From assembly GCA_022616275.1 (NCBI GenBank), contig JAKEFB010000115.1, forward strand, positions 32,814 through 96,813: a stretch of DNA of 64,000 bases, read 5' to 3'. How positions within the stretch are numbered: position 1 is the stretch's first letter; every line of letters starts with the position of its first letter. The DNA is from Chloroflexota bacterium. Its GTDB lineage: Bacteria; Chloroflexota; Anaerolineae; Promineifilales; Promineifilaceae. Shown here one piece after another: positions 50,528 to 58,237 of this stretch. The notes below the pieces were generated by a model, which saw only the letters and a list, made by a program, of their open reading frames with translations, had not been told where the DNA came from and made no database searches. The position numbers and the translations under genes are program-made.

Positions 50528-51166
50528 ATGAACAATAGTATTCCCCTGGAACTGGTAGAACGGGCCGACGCTACCGGCCGGCCGGAACGCCGGGATGCCG
50601 TGGCCAATCGAGCCCGGCTCCTGGAAACAGCCCAACGGTTGTTTAATGAGCGCGGCGTGGCCGAGGTCTGTATGGCCGAGATTGCCGAGGCGGCCGGCGT
50701 GGGCAAGGGGACCCTCTACCGCCACTTTGCCAGCAAAGGCGCGCTCTGCCTGGCCCTGATGGACAGCCAGTTGCTGGAATTTCAAAACCGGACGCTGGGC
50801 CAACTGCGGGCGATGACCGGGACTGGCGTACACTACGTGGAACAGTTAGAGCAGTTTCTGGAGGAGCTGGTCTATTTTACCGAGGAGCACACGCCGCTGT
50901 TGTATGAAGTCCAGCGAGAGGGGATCGAGACTGTCGGCGACGCAAGCACGCCCCACTTGTGGCTCTATTTGACCGTGCGGGGCTTGTTGGAAAAGGCCAG
51001 GACGGCCGGTGAATTCCCGGCCGATCTTGACGTGGTCTACCTGGCGGATTTGATACTCTCGTCCTTAAGCGCCCAATTCTTCCGTTTCCAGCGCCAGGAA
51101 CGGGGATACTCGCTGGAGCGAATTTACGAGGGGTTGCGCTCTCTGGTCCGTAATCTGGCGTCTTAA
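50528..51166 (+). CDS. TetR-family transcriptional repressor
   Basis: A 212-aa protein. The N-terminal HTH is NRARLLETAQRLFNERGVAEVCMAEIAEAAGVGKGTLYRHFASKGAL (about 28-75). The C-terminal helical domain (76-205) would bind an unknown ligand. Two palindromes over its own promoter strongly suggest autorepression and perhaps control of the divergent yceI-like gene. A GNAT gene follows by 16 bp and is likely in the same transcript. Confidence 0.92.
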   Translation: MNNSIPLELVERADATGRPERRDAVANRARLLETAQRLFNERGVAEVCMAEIAEAAGVGKGTLYRHFASKGALCLALMDSQLLEFQNRTLGQLRAMTGTGVHYVEQLEQFLEELVYFTEEHTPLLYEVQREGIETVGDASTPHLWLYLTVRGLLEKARTAGEFPADLDVVYLADLILSSLSAQFFRFQRQERGYSLERIYEGLRSLVRNLAS

Positions 51167-51182
51167 CCTGGAGAAAAGTATC

Positions 51183-51743
51183 GTGGAAAATATCATGCGT
51201 GATTTCCCCCACAGCTTTGAGACTGAACGGCTGACCATTCGCTGCCCTTTGCCAGGGGATGGGGCCGAACTGAACGTGGCCATAGTGGAATCCTGGGACG
51301 AGCTGGGCCAGTGGCTGCCCTTCGCCACAGGGACCAAGCCAACGGTCGAGGAATCCGAGGCCAACGTGCGCCGGGCCTACCTGAAATTCCTGGATCGCGA
51401 GGATCTGCGACTGTCTCTCTTTCTAAAAGGCACGAACACGATGGTTGGCAGCAGCGGCCTGCACCGCATTGATTGGAAAGTACCGCGCTTTGAGATCGGT
51501 TACTGGGTCCAGACCCGCTTTGCCCGCCAGGGTTACATCACCGAGGCGGTAGCTGGGGTTACGGACTTTGCTTTTAATGTGCTCGGCGCTAAGCGGGTGG
51601 AGATCCGCTGCGACGCCGAGAACGTGCGCAGCGCGGCCGTGCCCCGGCGGCTGGGTTTTGTCCACGAGGGCACGCTACGAAACGAAAGCCGCCACCACCT
51701 GACCGGCCAGTTGCGCGATACGATGATCTTTGCCAAGGTGTGA
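51183..51743 (+). CDS. RimJ/RimL-type GNAT acetyltransferase
   Basis: A 186-aa protein starting at GTG (or ATG 51195) after CTGGAGAAAA. Motifs ETERLTIRCPLPGDGAEL, RFEIGYWVQTRFARQGYITEAVAGVTDFAF (acetyl-CoA loop Q/RxxGxI) and DAENVRSAAVPRRLGFVHEGTL are typical of ribosomal-protein Ser/Ala acetyltransferases. Probably co-transcribed with the TetR gene. Substrate unknown. Confidence 0.9.
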   Translation: MENIMRDFPHSFETERLTIRCPLPGDGAELNVAIVESWDELGQWLPFATGTKPTVEESEANVRRAYLKFLDREDLRLSLFLKGTNTMVGSSGLHRIDWKVPRFEIGYWVQTRFARQGYITEAVAGVTDFAFNVLGAKRVEIRCDAENVRSAAVPRRLGFVHEGTLRNESRHHLTGQLRDTMIFAKV

Positions 51744-51761
51744 AATTGTAGAGCTACAATC

Positions 51762-52847
51762 TCACACCTCGCCAGCAATAAACTCCTCGGTCAGGCGGCG
51801 GGCCTCATCGTCGGTGTACTGGACCGGCGGACTCTTCATGAAGTAAGAGGACGGGGCCACTAGCGCCCCCGAAATCTTGCGGTCCAGGGCCAGCCTGGCG
51901 CAGCGCACGGCGTCAATGACCACGCCGGCCGAGTTGGGCGAATCCCAGACTTCCAGCTTCAGTTCCAGGTTTAAGGGCACGTCGCCAAAGGCTTTGCCCT
52001 CCATGCGAATGTGGCACCACTTCCGGTCGGTGAGCCAGGGTACGTAGTCGCTGGGGCCGACGTGGACGTTTTCTGCGCCCATATCGTAGGGCAACTGGCT
52101 GGTGACGGCGTTGGTCTTGGAGATTTTTTTAGACTCCAACCGTTCCCGTTCCAGCATATTATAAAAGTCCATGTTGCCGCCAAAATTGAGCTGGTAGGTG
52201 CGCTCTAAAAGGACGCCCCGGTCGTGGAACAGGTTGGTCAGCACGCGGTGGGTGATGGTCGCCCCGACCTGGCTCTTGATGTCGTCGCCAATAACAGGCA
52301 GGCCCCGTTCCCGGAAGCGGCCGTCCCAATATTGCTGGCTGGCAATGAAGACGGGGATGCAGTTGACAAAGGCGCAGCCGGCCTCCAGGATCTGCTCCAC
52401 GTACCACTTGGTGGCCATTTCCGAGCCGACCGGCAGGTAACTGACGACCACGTCGGTGCGGGTATCTTTCAGGATTTGAATGATGTTGTCGGTCGGGCCA
52501 GGGGCCTTTTCGACCACATTTTTCAGGTAGCGGCCCAGGCCGTCGTGGGTCATGCCGCGGCAGACGGGAACGTTGAGCCGGTGTACGTCGGCAAACTTGA
52601 TCGTGTTGTTGGGCTGGGCCCAGATAGCCTCGCTCAGGTCCAGCCCCACCTTGCTCTTGACCACGTCAAAGGCGGCCGAAAACTCGATGTCCCGGATGTG
52701 ATAGCCCCCCAGGTTGGCGTGCATCAGGCCGGGCACTTCGGCGTTGTCGGGCGCGTTTTTGTAATACTCAACCCCCTGGACGAACGACGAGGCGCAATTG
52801 CCGACGCCGATAATAGCTACCCGCACCTTGTTGCTTTTTTTCGACAT
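51762..52847 (-). CDS. Myo-inositol-1-phosphate synthase
   Basis: A 361-aa NAD-dependent cyclase that turns glucose-6-phosphate into inositol-1-phosphate. N-terminal [22 protein letters not shown] is the dinucleotide fold. [45 protein letters not shown] and [10 protein letters not shown] are active-site segments of the actinobacterial/archaeal type. AGGAGG precedes the ATG. Suggests inositol lipids or inositol-based solutes in this organism. Confidence 0.93.
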   Translation of the reverse strand: MSKKSNKVRVAIIGVGNCASSFVQGVEYYKNAPDNAEVPGLMHANLGGYHIRDIEFSAAFDVVKSKVGLDLSEAIWAQPNNTIKFADVHRLNVPVCRGMTHDGLGRYLKNVVEKAPGPTDNIIQILKDTRTDVVVSYLPVGSEMATKWYVEQILEAGCAFVNCIPVFIASQQYWDGRFRERGLPVIGDDIKSQVGATITHRVLTNLFHDRGVLLERTYQLNFGGNMDFYNMLERERLESKKISKTNAVTSQLPYDMGAENVHVGPSDYVPWLTDRKWCHIRMEGKAFGDVPLNLELKLEVWDSPNSAGVVIDAVRCARLALDRKISGALVAPSSYFMKSPPVQYTDDEARRLTEEFIAGEV

Positions 52848-52872
52848 GAAGAAAACCTCCTAAAAGAAAAAA

Positions 52873-52911
52873 GTGATGAGTGATGAGTGGTAGAGACGCA
52901 AGATTTTGCGT
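52873..52911. repeat. GTGATGAG array and AGACGCAA hairpin
   Basis: GTGATGAGTGATGAGTGG is followed by AGACGCAA-GATT-TTGCGTCT (52892-52911), a perfect 8-bp hairpin, in the region upstream of the inositol synthase gene. Confidence 0.65.
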
Positions 52912-53020
52912 CTGAGGTGGGCTGTCGTTTATGGCGACTCCTTGGTATAGTTGTTCGCGATGGTAGTTTGATTGTATCAAAGAGTCGGGTAATTGCCCTA
53001 TTTTTCACAAAGGTGACCGG

Positions 53021-53941
53021 ATGTCGCAACCACGTATCGTTTCTTTAATTGCCAGCAGCACGGAGATTGTTTGCGCCCTGGGGCTTCAGGCTTGGCTGGT
53101 CGGCCGGTCGCACGAGTGTGATTACCCGCCGTCGGTCAGGCGGTTGCCGCACTGTACGACCCCCAAGTTCGACCTCAACGGCACGAGCTACCAGATTGAC
53201 CAGCGGGTCAAGGCGATTTTGCAGGAGGCGCTGTCCGTCTACCGCGTAGACGCGGCCGTGCTGGAGGCGCTCCGGCCGGACGTCATCATTACCCAATCCC
53301 AGTGCCAGGTCTGCGCCGTGAGCCTGCGAGACGTGGAGGAAGCTGTTTGCCAGTTGATTAGTTCCCGGCCACGTATCGTCAACCTGGAGCCGAACGAGCT
53401 GGCCGACGTCTGGGCCGACATCGGCCGGGTGGCCGATGCCCTGGGCGCGCCGGAGCGCGGCCGGGCGTTGGTGGCCGGCTTGCAGGAGCGGATGGCGGCC
53501 ATTGCCGAAAAGGTGCTGGTACTGCCGGAGCGGCCGGCGGTGGCCTGCATCGAGTGGATCGAGCCGCTGATGGCCAGCGGCAACTGGATGCCGCAACTGG
53601 TGGAGATGGCCGGGGGCCACAACCTCTTTGGCCAGGCTGGCCGGCACGCGCCCTGGCTAAGTTGGGAAGAACTCCAGGCGGCCGATCCGGAGGTCATCGT
53701 CGTCTTGCCTTGCGGTTGGGACGTAGCCAAAGCCCGCCAGGAAATGCCCGCCCTGACCCAACGACCGGGCTGGGCCGCGCTGCGGGCCATGCAAAACGGC
53801 CGCGTCTACCTGGCCGACGGCAACCAATATTTCAACCGGCCGGGGCCGCGCCTGGCCGAGTCGCTGGAAATCCTGGCCGAGCTATTCCACCCCCACCATT
53901 TCCACTTTGGCCACGAGGGCAGTGGCTGGGAGAGGTTTTAA
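53021..53941 (+). CDS. BtuF-like (class III) substrate-binding protein, cytoplasmic form
   Basis: A 306-aa protein with the periplasmic-binding-protein class III fold: RIVSLIASSTEIVCALGLQAWLVGRSHECDYP, PDVIITQSQCQVCAV, then a long helix and PAVACIEWIEPLMASGNWMPQLVEMAGGHNLFG. It lacks a signal peptide and lipobox, unlike transport BtuF, and carries a clustered CQVC. Standalone cytosolic forms are common near corrinoid genes, but none are here. It may bind a cobalamin or other chelate. Confidence 0.85.
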   Translation: MSQPRIVSLIASSTEIVCALGLQAWLVGRSHECDYPPSVRRLPHCTTPKFDLNGTSYQIDQRVKAILQEALSVYRVDAAVLEALRPDVIITQSQCQVCAVSLRDVEEAVCQLISSRPRIVNLEPNELADVWADIGRVADALGAPERGRALVAGLQERMAAIAEKVLVLPERPAVACIEWIEPLMASGNWMPQLVEMAGGHNLFGQAGRHAPWLSWEELQAADPEVIVVLPCGWDVAKARQEMPALTQRPGWAALRAMQNGRVYLADGNQYFNRPGPRLAESLEILAELFHPHHFHFGHEGSGWERF

Positions 53942-54022
53942 CGCGAATGACGCCAATGTGGGCGAATGACGCGAATATTTTTAAGAAAATTCGCGTGATT
54001 CGCTCATTCGCGCGATTCGCGA
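53942..54022. repeat. Inverted repeat of GCGAATGAC units between convergent genes
   Basis: CGCGAATGACGCCAATGTGGGCGAATGACGCGAAT is mirrored by ATTCGCGTGATTCGCTCATTCGCGCGATTCGCG around TTTTTAAGAAAA. The right arm encodes the C-terminal YRESRE and stop of the DUF4129 gene. Confidence 0.85.
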
Positions 54023-55749
54023 TAGTTCGTCCGCATAGCTGTCTTGATCCGTTGCCAGGCGCGCCGGGCGGGGGAAACTTCCTCCCGGCCGACCGGCCGG
54101 GTGCTGTAGCGAGCTTTCAGGAAAGCGCCCGTCAGTTCGGCGACCTCGGTCTCGGCCTCCGGCCACTCTTGCTGCAGGTTGGCGGCGTATTCCAGGGGCG
54201 TCTCGCTCAGCTTGCGGGCCACGCCCTGCTGGCCGGCGCGGCGCACCGCCGCCAGGTAAAAATAGCGCACCTGCTCGCGGGGCGAGAGCGCCTTAAGCCG
54301 CAGGAAGCGCCAGGGGGAGGCGCCCTCGCCGTCCGGCCGCTCCCTGGCCGGCCAGCGGGCGCGCACGGCCGCGCCCAGGCTTTCGACCCGGCCGGAAAAG
54401 GCCAGCCACCACTCCTCCAGCCAGGCCAGGAGCTGGCGCCAGCCCAGGCGCAGCCGGCCGGCGGTTACTTCCACCCCCCAGCCACGCAGGAAAAAGAGGA
54501 GCGCTAAAACAGTCACGACGACAATGACCAGCCAGAAAAAGCTGCCCAAAATGAGCGAGGCGGCTTGGCTGGCGGGTGTGGCCGGCTCTACCAGGGGGAA
54601 TAATCCTTCCAGGTCCGGGGGAGGCGGACTGGGGGCCGGCCGGGGCCGGCCCAGGAGGGAGAGCAGGCTATAAAAGAGGAAGGAGATGAGCGTCAGCAAA
54701 AGGCCGGCGAAGAGGACTATAACCAGCGCCAGTAACTCGATGAGCCGGGCAATGGCAAAGGTGGAACCGATAGGCAAAAAGGCAGCAATGAAGGCCACGG
54801 CCAGGAGAAGGGCCAGGCTGGTGCGGTGCCAGGTGCGGCCGACGTCCGGGCCGGGGAGCGTGCCGTCGGCCAGCCAGCGCGCTTGCAGGCTGGCCAGCCG
54901 TCCCTGGCTGGCCAGCCATAACCCACCCATAAAGTAGACCAACAGGGCCAGCAGCAGTTCCGGCCGCAGGCCCAACCGGCCGATGGTTCGCAAGTTCAAG
55001 CTCCCGTCTGTTCCTAGGGAAAGGTTGGACAACTCGAAGGTCGTCAGGGCAGCGCAAAAGCCCAGGACGAGCCCGCCGGCGATCCACTGCTGAAAATAAC
55101 TCTGCATCAACTGGCCCCGATTGACGGGAAAATTGCGGTCCAGGCCCAGTCGCAGCCGCTCCGCGTCGGGCAGGGTGAACTGGACGATTTCGGAGGGGCT
55201 GAGCGCCAGTTGCTGGAAGAGGTGGCTTAGTTGGGCCGCCCGCTCCCAGGCCAGAACGGCCGCCAGGGTGTAAATGACGAAAAAACCGTCAAAGAAGGCC
55301 AGGGGCCGCAACAGGTAGAGACGCAGGCCGGCCAGCGTGGGCAGCGGCCCGGCCACCGTCCAGGTCAGCAAGCGCAGGACCAGGGCAATGACCGCCAGCT
55401 CGGCCGCCCGGTAGGCCACCTTGCTGAGCCGCCGCTCGGTGTGGGCCAGCCAGCGCGTGGTGATCACGCTTTCCAGCGCCACCAGCAAGGCCACCAGCGG
55501 CAAATAACGCCACTCCCCGGCCGGCACCACCACCCGCACCACACTCACCGGCCCCAACACCAGCGCCGTGACGACGGCCGTGATCAACAATGGCTGGAGA
55601 CGGGTCTGTAACCAAGTCGCCTCCAGCCCAGGGACGAGGGGGGGTGGGGGAGCAGGGGGGCGGGAGAGCAGGGGTGAAGGGGGGGCTCCTTGTCTCCCTT
55701 TCTCCTTGTCTCCCCCTCTCCTTGTCTCCTTGTCTCCTTGTCCTAACAT
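54004..55749 (-). CDS. DUF4129 multi-helix membrane protein
   Basis: About 581 aa with roughly nine transmembrane helices and a cytoplasmic C-terminal DUF4129 domain (VRYFYLAAVRRAGQQGVARKLSETPLEYAANL ... LTGAFLKARYSTRPV). DUF4129 normally accompanies transglutaminase-like proteins of MoxR-DUF58 operons; here the transglutaminase is missing. The N-terminus is uncertain: the first ~45 residues (GDKETRRGGDKEKGRQG...PPAPPPPL) come from an ACAAGGAG repeat array, and the true start may lie further in, before TWLQTRLQPLLITAVV. The stop falls in another array. Confidence 0.8.
   Translation of the reverse strand: MLGQGDKETRRGGDKEKGRQGAPPSPLLSRPPAPPPPLVPGLEATWLQTRLQPLLITAVVTALVLGPVSVVRVVVPAGEWRYLPLVALLVALESVITTRWLAHTERRLSKVAYRAAELAVIALVLRLLTWTVAGPLPTLAGLRLYLLRPLAFFDGFFVIYTLAAVLAWERAAQLSHLFQQLALSPSEIVQFTLPDAERLRLGLDRNFPVNRGQLMQSYFQQWIAGGLVLGFCAALTTFELSNLSLGTDGSLNLRTIGRLGLRPELLLALLVYFMGGLWLASQGRLASLQARWLADGTLPGPDVGRTWHRTSLALLLAVAFIAAFLPIGSTFAIARLIELLALVIVLFAGLLLTLISFLFYSLLSLLGRPRPAPSPPPPDLEGLFPLVEPATPASQAASLILGSFFWLVIVVVTVLALLFFLRGWGVEVTAGRLRLGWRQLLAWLEEWWLAFSGRVESLGAAVRARWPARERPDGEGASPWRFLRLKALSPREQVRYFYLAAVRRAGQQGVARKLSETPLEYAANLQQEWPEAETEVAELTGAFLKARYSTRPVGREEVSPARRAWQRIKTAMRTNYRESRE
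55684..55743. repeat. Tandem AAGGAGAC array within or before the DUF4129 start
   Basis: On the minus strand GACAAGGAGACAAGGAGACAAGGAGAGGGGGAGACAAGGAGAAAGGGAGACAAGG. It resembles the gap-filling arrays elsewhere but is in frame with the gene, and contains many ribosome-binding-site-like GGAG words. Confidence 0.75.
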
Positions 55750-55772
55750 CTTCGCGCCTTCGCGTCTTTGCG

Positions 55773-57149
55773 TTAAATAAACCCCCCCGCCGGCCGTCGC
55801 CAAACATCCAGGTCGCGCGGCTCGGCCACCGGGTAGGCGGCGAAGCCCAGCCGGCGCGCCCGCTGCCGCACCAGGCCAAAATTGCCCTCCGGCTCGACGA
55901 CCAGCAGGACCGGGTTAAAACCCCGCTGGGCCAGGCGATGCAGGGCCTGGCAGATGCGTTCGTCGCCGGCCGGGGTGACGACCAGGATGGTAACGCCCCA
56001 GCTCAGCTCCAGGCAGGCGCGCGGTATCCAGCCGGCAAAGTGTACGGTGTGGCCGGCCTCGATCCGGGCCAGCCGCTCCAGCACCTTCATCAGGTGCTCC
56101 CGGCCGGGCCGGGGCGGAATGGGCGCCGGCACCCAGATAGCCGCCGGGCCGGCCGGCGAGGGGCCGTCGCCCAAAGGCGAGGGGCCATCGCCTGAAGGCG
56201 AGGGGCCGTCGCCCGAAGGTGCGGGACCCTTACCCGGAGGCGGCTGGGGCTGGCCCATCAGCAGCCGGCCGCTCTCCTCGTCAAAAGCCAGGAATTCAGT
56301 GGCCGCACCTGCCTGCTGCAAGAACGGGTCGGCCCCATTGGTGGCCAGGCCCACCGCCTGGCGCTGGTTCACCAGGTGGGCCGCCAGCGAAGCAGCCACC
56401 TCAATCGCCCATTCCGGGCCGTCGTAGCGGTTGCGAGGGTGGTATTCCTGGTTGTTCAGGTTGAGCAGAATGACCGTTTCCAGCGAAATGGCCGGCTGGA
56501 ACGTTTTGACCAGCAGGTTTTCGGTGTGGGCGCTCACCTTCCAGTTAATGTGGCGCAGCGAGTCCCCGGCGTCATACGGCCGGACACCCATCGGCCGGGC
56601 CGGGTCCTCAAACAGTCGTTGGCGGCTGGGCAGCGTGCCAAAAGGTAGCCGTGAGGGCAGGCCCAGCCGGGAAAGCGGGATCAACCGGGGATAAACCGTC
56701 AGATAATTGGCTGCCAGCCGGGCCGGCTGCTCAAAAAAGCCAAAGACGTCGCCGGCCGTCAACAGCAGCGGCCCCAGGCGATAATACCCCCGGCGCATGG
56801 CCCGCACCTGGTAGATAATAGCCTGGCTGCCGCGGCCGGCCAGGGAAATGACCTGCCTGGCCGGCTGGCCCACGTGCAGGGCTGTCGGCACGCTCTCGCT
56901 GAATTGCAGCCAGGGCAGCGGAAAACGGCTCTTATTCTCCAGTTTCAGCGTAATGGGAATCGGCTCGCCCAGGAAGGCGTGGTCCTGGAAGGAACGCTCC
57001 AGCCGTAGCTCCCGTATGGCGCGGGGCGTCCGCCATAAGCTCCAGAAATAAATCCCCACGCAGACGTAGACGATGTAAAAAATAAAGTCAATCCGCAAGG
57101 CGAAAGCCAGCACCAGGAGAACAATAATCAGAAACGGAAGGTTGTTCAA
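55773..57149 (-). CDS. DUF58 (von Willebrand A-like) membrane protein
   Basis: A 458-aa protein with two N-terminal helices (LPFLIIVLLVLAFALRIDFIFYIVYVCVGIYFW) and the DUF58 signature RPYDAGDSLRHINWKVSAHTENLLVKTF near 190-215, followed by a vWA-like fold. At about 305-340 there is a low-complexity insert of G(D/K)GP(S/A)P(S/L) heptapeptides, coded by 21-bp tandem units (56155-56235). It functions with MoxR in many bacteria in assembly or metallation of partner complexes. Second gene of the MoxR-DUF58-DUF4129 set. Confidence 0.92.
   Translation of the reverse strand: MNNLPFLIIVLLVLAFALRIDFIFYIVYVCVGIYFWSLWRTPRAIRELRLERSFQDHAFLGEPIPITLKLENKSRFPLPWLQFSESVPTALHVGQPARQVISLAGRGSQAIIYQVRAMRRGYYRLGPLLLTAGDVFGFFEQPARLAANYLTVYPRLIPLSRLGLPSRLPFGTLPSRQRLFEDPARPMGVRPYDAGDSLRHINWKVSAHTENLLVKTFQPAISLETVILLNLNNQEYHPRNRYDGPEWAIEVAASLAAHLVNQRQAVGLATNGADPFLQQAGAATEFLAFDEESGRLLMGQPQPPPGKGPAPSGDGPSPSGDGPSPLGDGPSPAGPAAIWVPAPIPPRPGREHLMKVLERLARIEAGHTVHFAGWIPRACLELSWGVTILVVTPAGDERICQALHRLAQRGFNPVLLVVEPEGNFGLVRQRARRLGFAAYPVAEPRDLDVWRRPAGGFI
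56155..56235. repeat. In-frame 21-bp tandem repeat in the DUF58 gene
   Basis: Four copies of a GGCGAGGGGCCGTCGCC-like unit (with variants CATCGCC, CGAAGGT) encode the heptapeptide G-D-G-P-S-P-x. Unit length is three times seven, which keeps the frame. Confidence 0.85.
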
Positions 57150-57185
57150 TGGTTCACCACTGTAGCGCGAATTGCCAAATCGCGT

Positions 57186-58148
57186 TTACGTACCCGGCGA
57201 TTTCGCCAGCTCGCCAATCTCCAGCGGCGTCGCTTCCAGGATTCTGGCCAGCGTTTTGTGAATCGTGACGCCCCGCAGCGCACTTTCGGGGTGAACGATG
57301 CAGCGGTGGGCCAGCACGGTCGGGGCCAGGTCCTTCACGTCGTCGGGCAGGACGTACTCCCGGCCATGAATGGCGGCGTAGGCCTGGCTGCTGCGGTACA
57401 GGGCGTGGCTACCGCGTGGGCTGGCCCCCAGCAACAGGTCGGGATGGCTGCGCGTGGCAAAAACCAGCCGGACAATGTAACGGCGCACCGTGTCGTCAAC
57501 GTGTACCTCCCACACCTGGCGGGCCAGATCCGGCAGGTCCCGGCCGTTGACCACCTGCTGCAAGCGCTCGATGGGGTGCTCCTGGCCCAGGTTGAGCAGC
57601 ATCTGGCTTTCCGTGGCCTCGTCCAGGTAGCCCAGGCTCAGCTTCATCAGGAAGCGGTCCAGTTGCGCTTCCGGCAGGGGGAACGTGCCTTCGTATTCGA
57701 TCGGGTTCTGGGTGGCCAGGACGAGAAAGGGGCGCTGCAGCGGCCGGGTGACGCCGTCCACCGTAATTTGCCGCTCGCCCATACATTCCAGCAACGCCGA
57801 TTGGGTCCGCGGCGTGGCCCGGTTGATCTCGTCGGCCAGCAGCACGTTGGTGAAAGCCGGGCCGGGGATGAAGGTAAATTCGCGGCTCTGCTGGTTATAA
57901 ACGGAAACGCCGGTCACGTCGTTGGGCAGCAGGTCGGGGGTGCATTGCAGCCGTTTGAACCCCACGCCCAGCGAAGCGGCCATAGAACGGGCCAGCATCG
58001 TCTTGCCCAGGCCAGGCACGTCCTCCAGCAGCACGTGCCCCTCGCACAGCAAGGCGACGGTCACCAATTCAATAACCGGCCGTTTGCCGATAATGACCTG
58101 CTCCACGTTATCGGCCAGTTGCCTGGCAAAATGCTCGATGGCCTGCAT
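57186..58148 (-). CDS. MoxR-family AAA+ ATPase
   Basis: A 320-aa chaperone-like ATPase. Walker A is EDVPGLGKTMLARS near 43, Walker B is NVLLADEINRATPRTQSALLE near 107, sensor 1 is FLVLATQNPIEYEGTFPLPEAQLDRF, and the C-terminal lid domain carries GASPRGSHALYRSSQAYAAI. Acts with the DUF58 protein encoded 37 bp downstream. Start at ATG 58148 chosen because homology begins at once; it has only a weak ribosome binding site. Confidence 0.93.
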   Translation of the reverse strand: MQAIEHFARQLADNVEQVIIGKRPVIELVTVALLCEGHVLLEDVPGLGKTMLARSMAASLGVGFKRLQCTPDLLPNDVTGVSVYNQQSREFTFIPGPAFTNVLLADEINRATPRTQSALLECMGERQITVDGVTRPLQRPFLVLATQNPIEYEGTFPLPEAQLDRFLMKLSLGYLDEATESQMLLNLGQEHPIERLQQVVNGRDLPDLARQVWEVHVDDTVRRYIVRLVFATRSHPDLLLGASPRGSHALYRSSQAYAAIHGREYVLPDDVKDLAPTVLAHRCIVHPESALRGVTIHKTLARILEATPLEIGELAKSPGT

Positions 58149-58186
58149 GGGGGCAGAGAATATCACGAACAGAGAGAGTTGGCGAA

Positions 58187-58237
58187 AGACCCCGCAGGTC
58201 GCCGAGGGCACGCTTCGTGCCCCGACCTGCGGGGTCT
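58187..58237. repeat. Nested hairpin element with GGGCACG-CTT-CGTGCCC core
   Basis: Outer arms AGACCCCGCAGGTC (58187-58200) and GACCTGCGGGGTCT (58224-58237) are perfect complements around GGGCACGCTTCGTGCCC (58206-58222). It overlaps the stop of the kinase gene and precedes moxR. The core is shared with 48674-48690. Confidence 0.9.
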
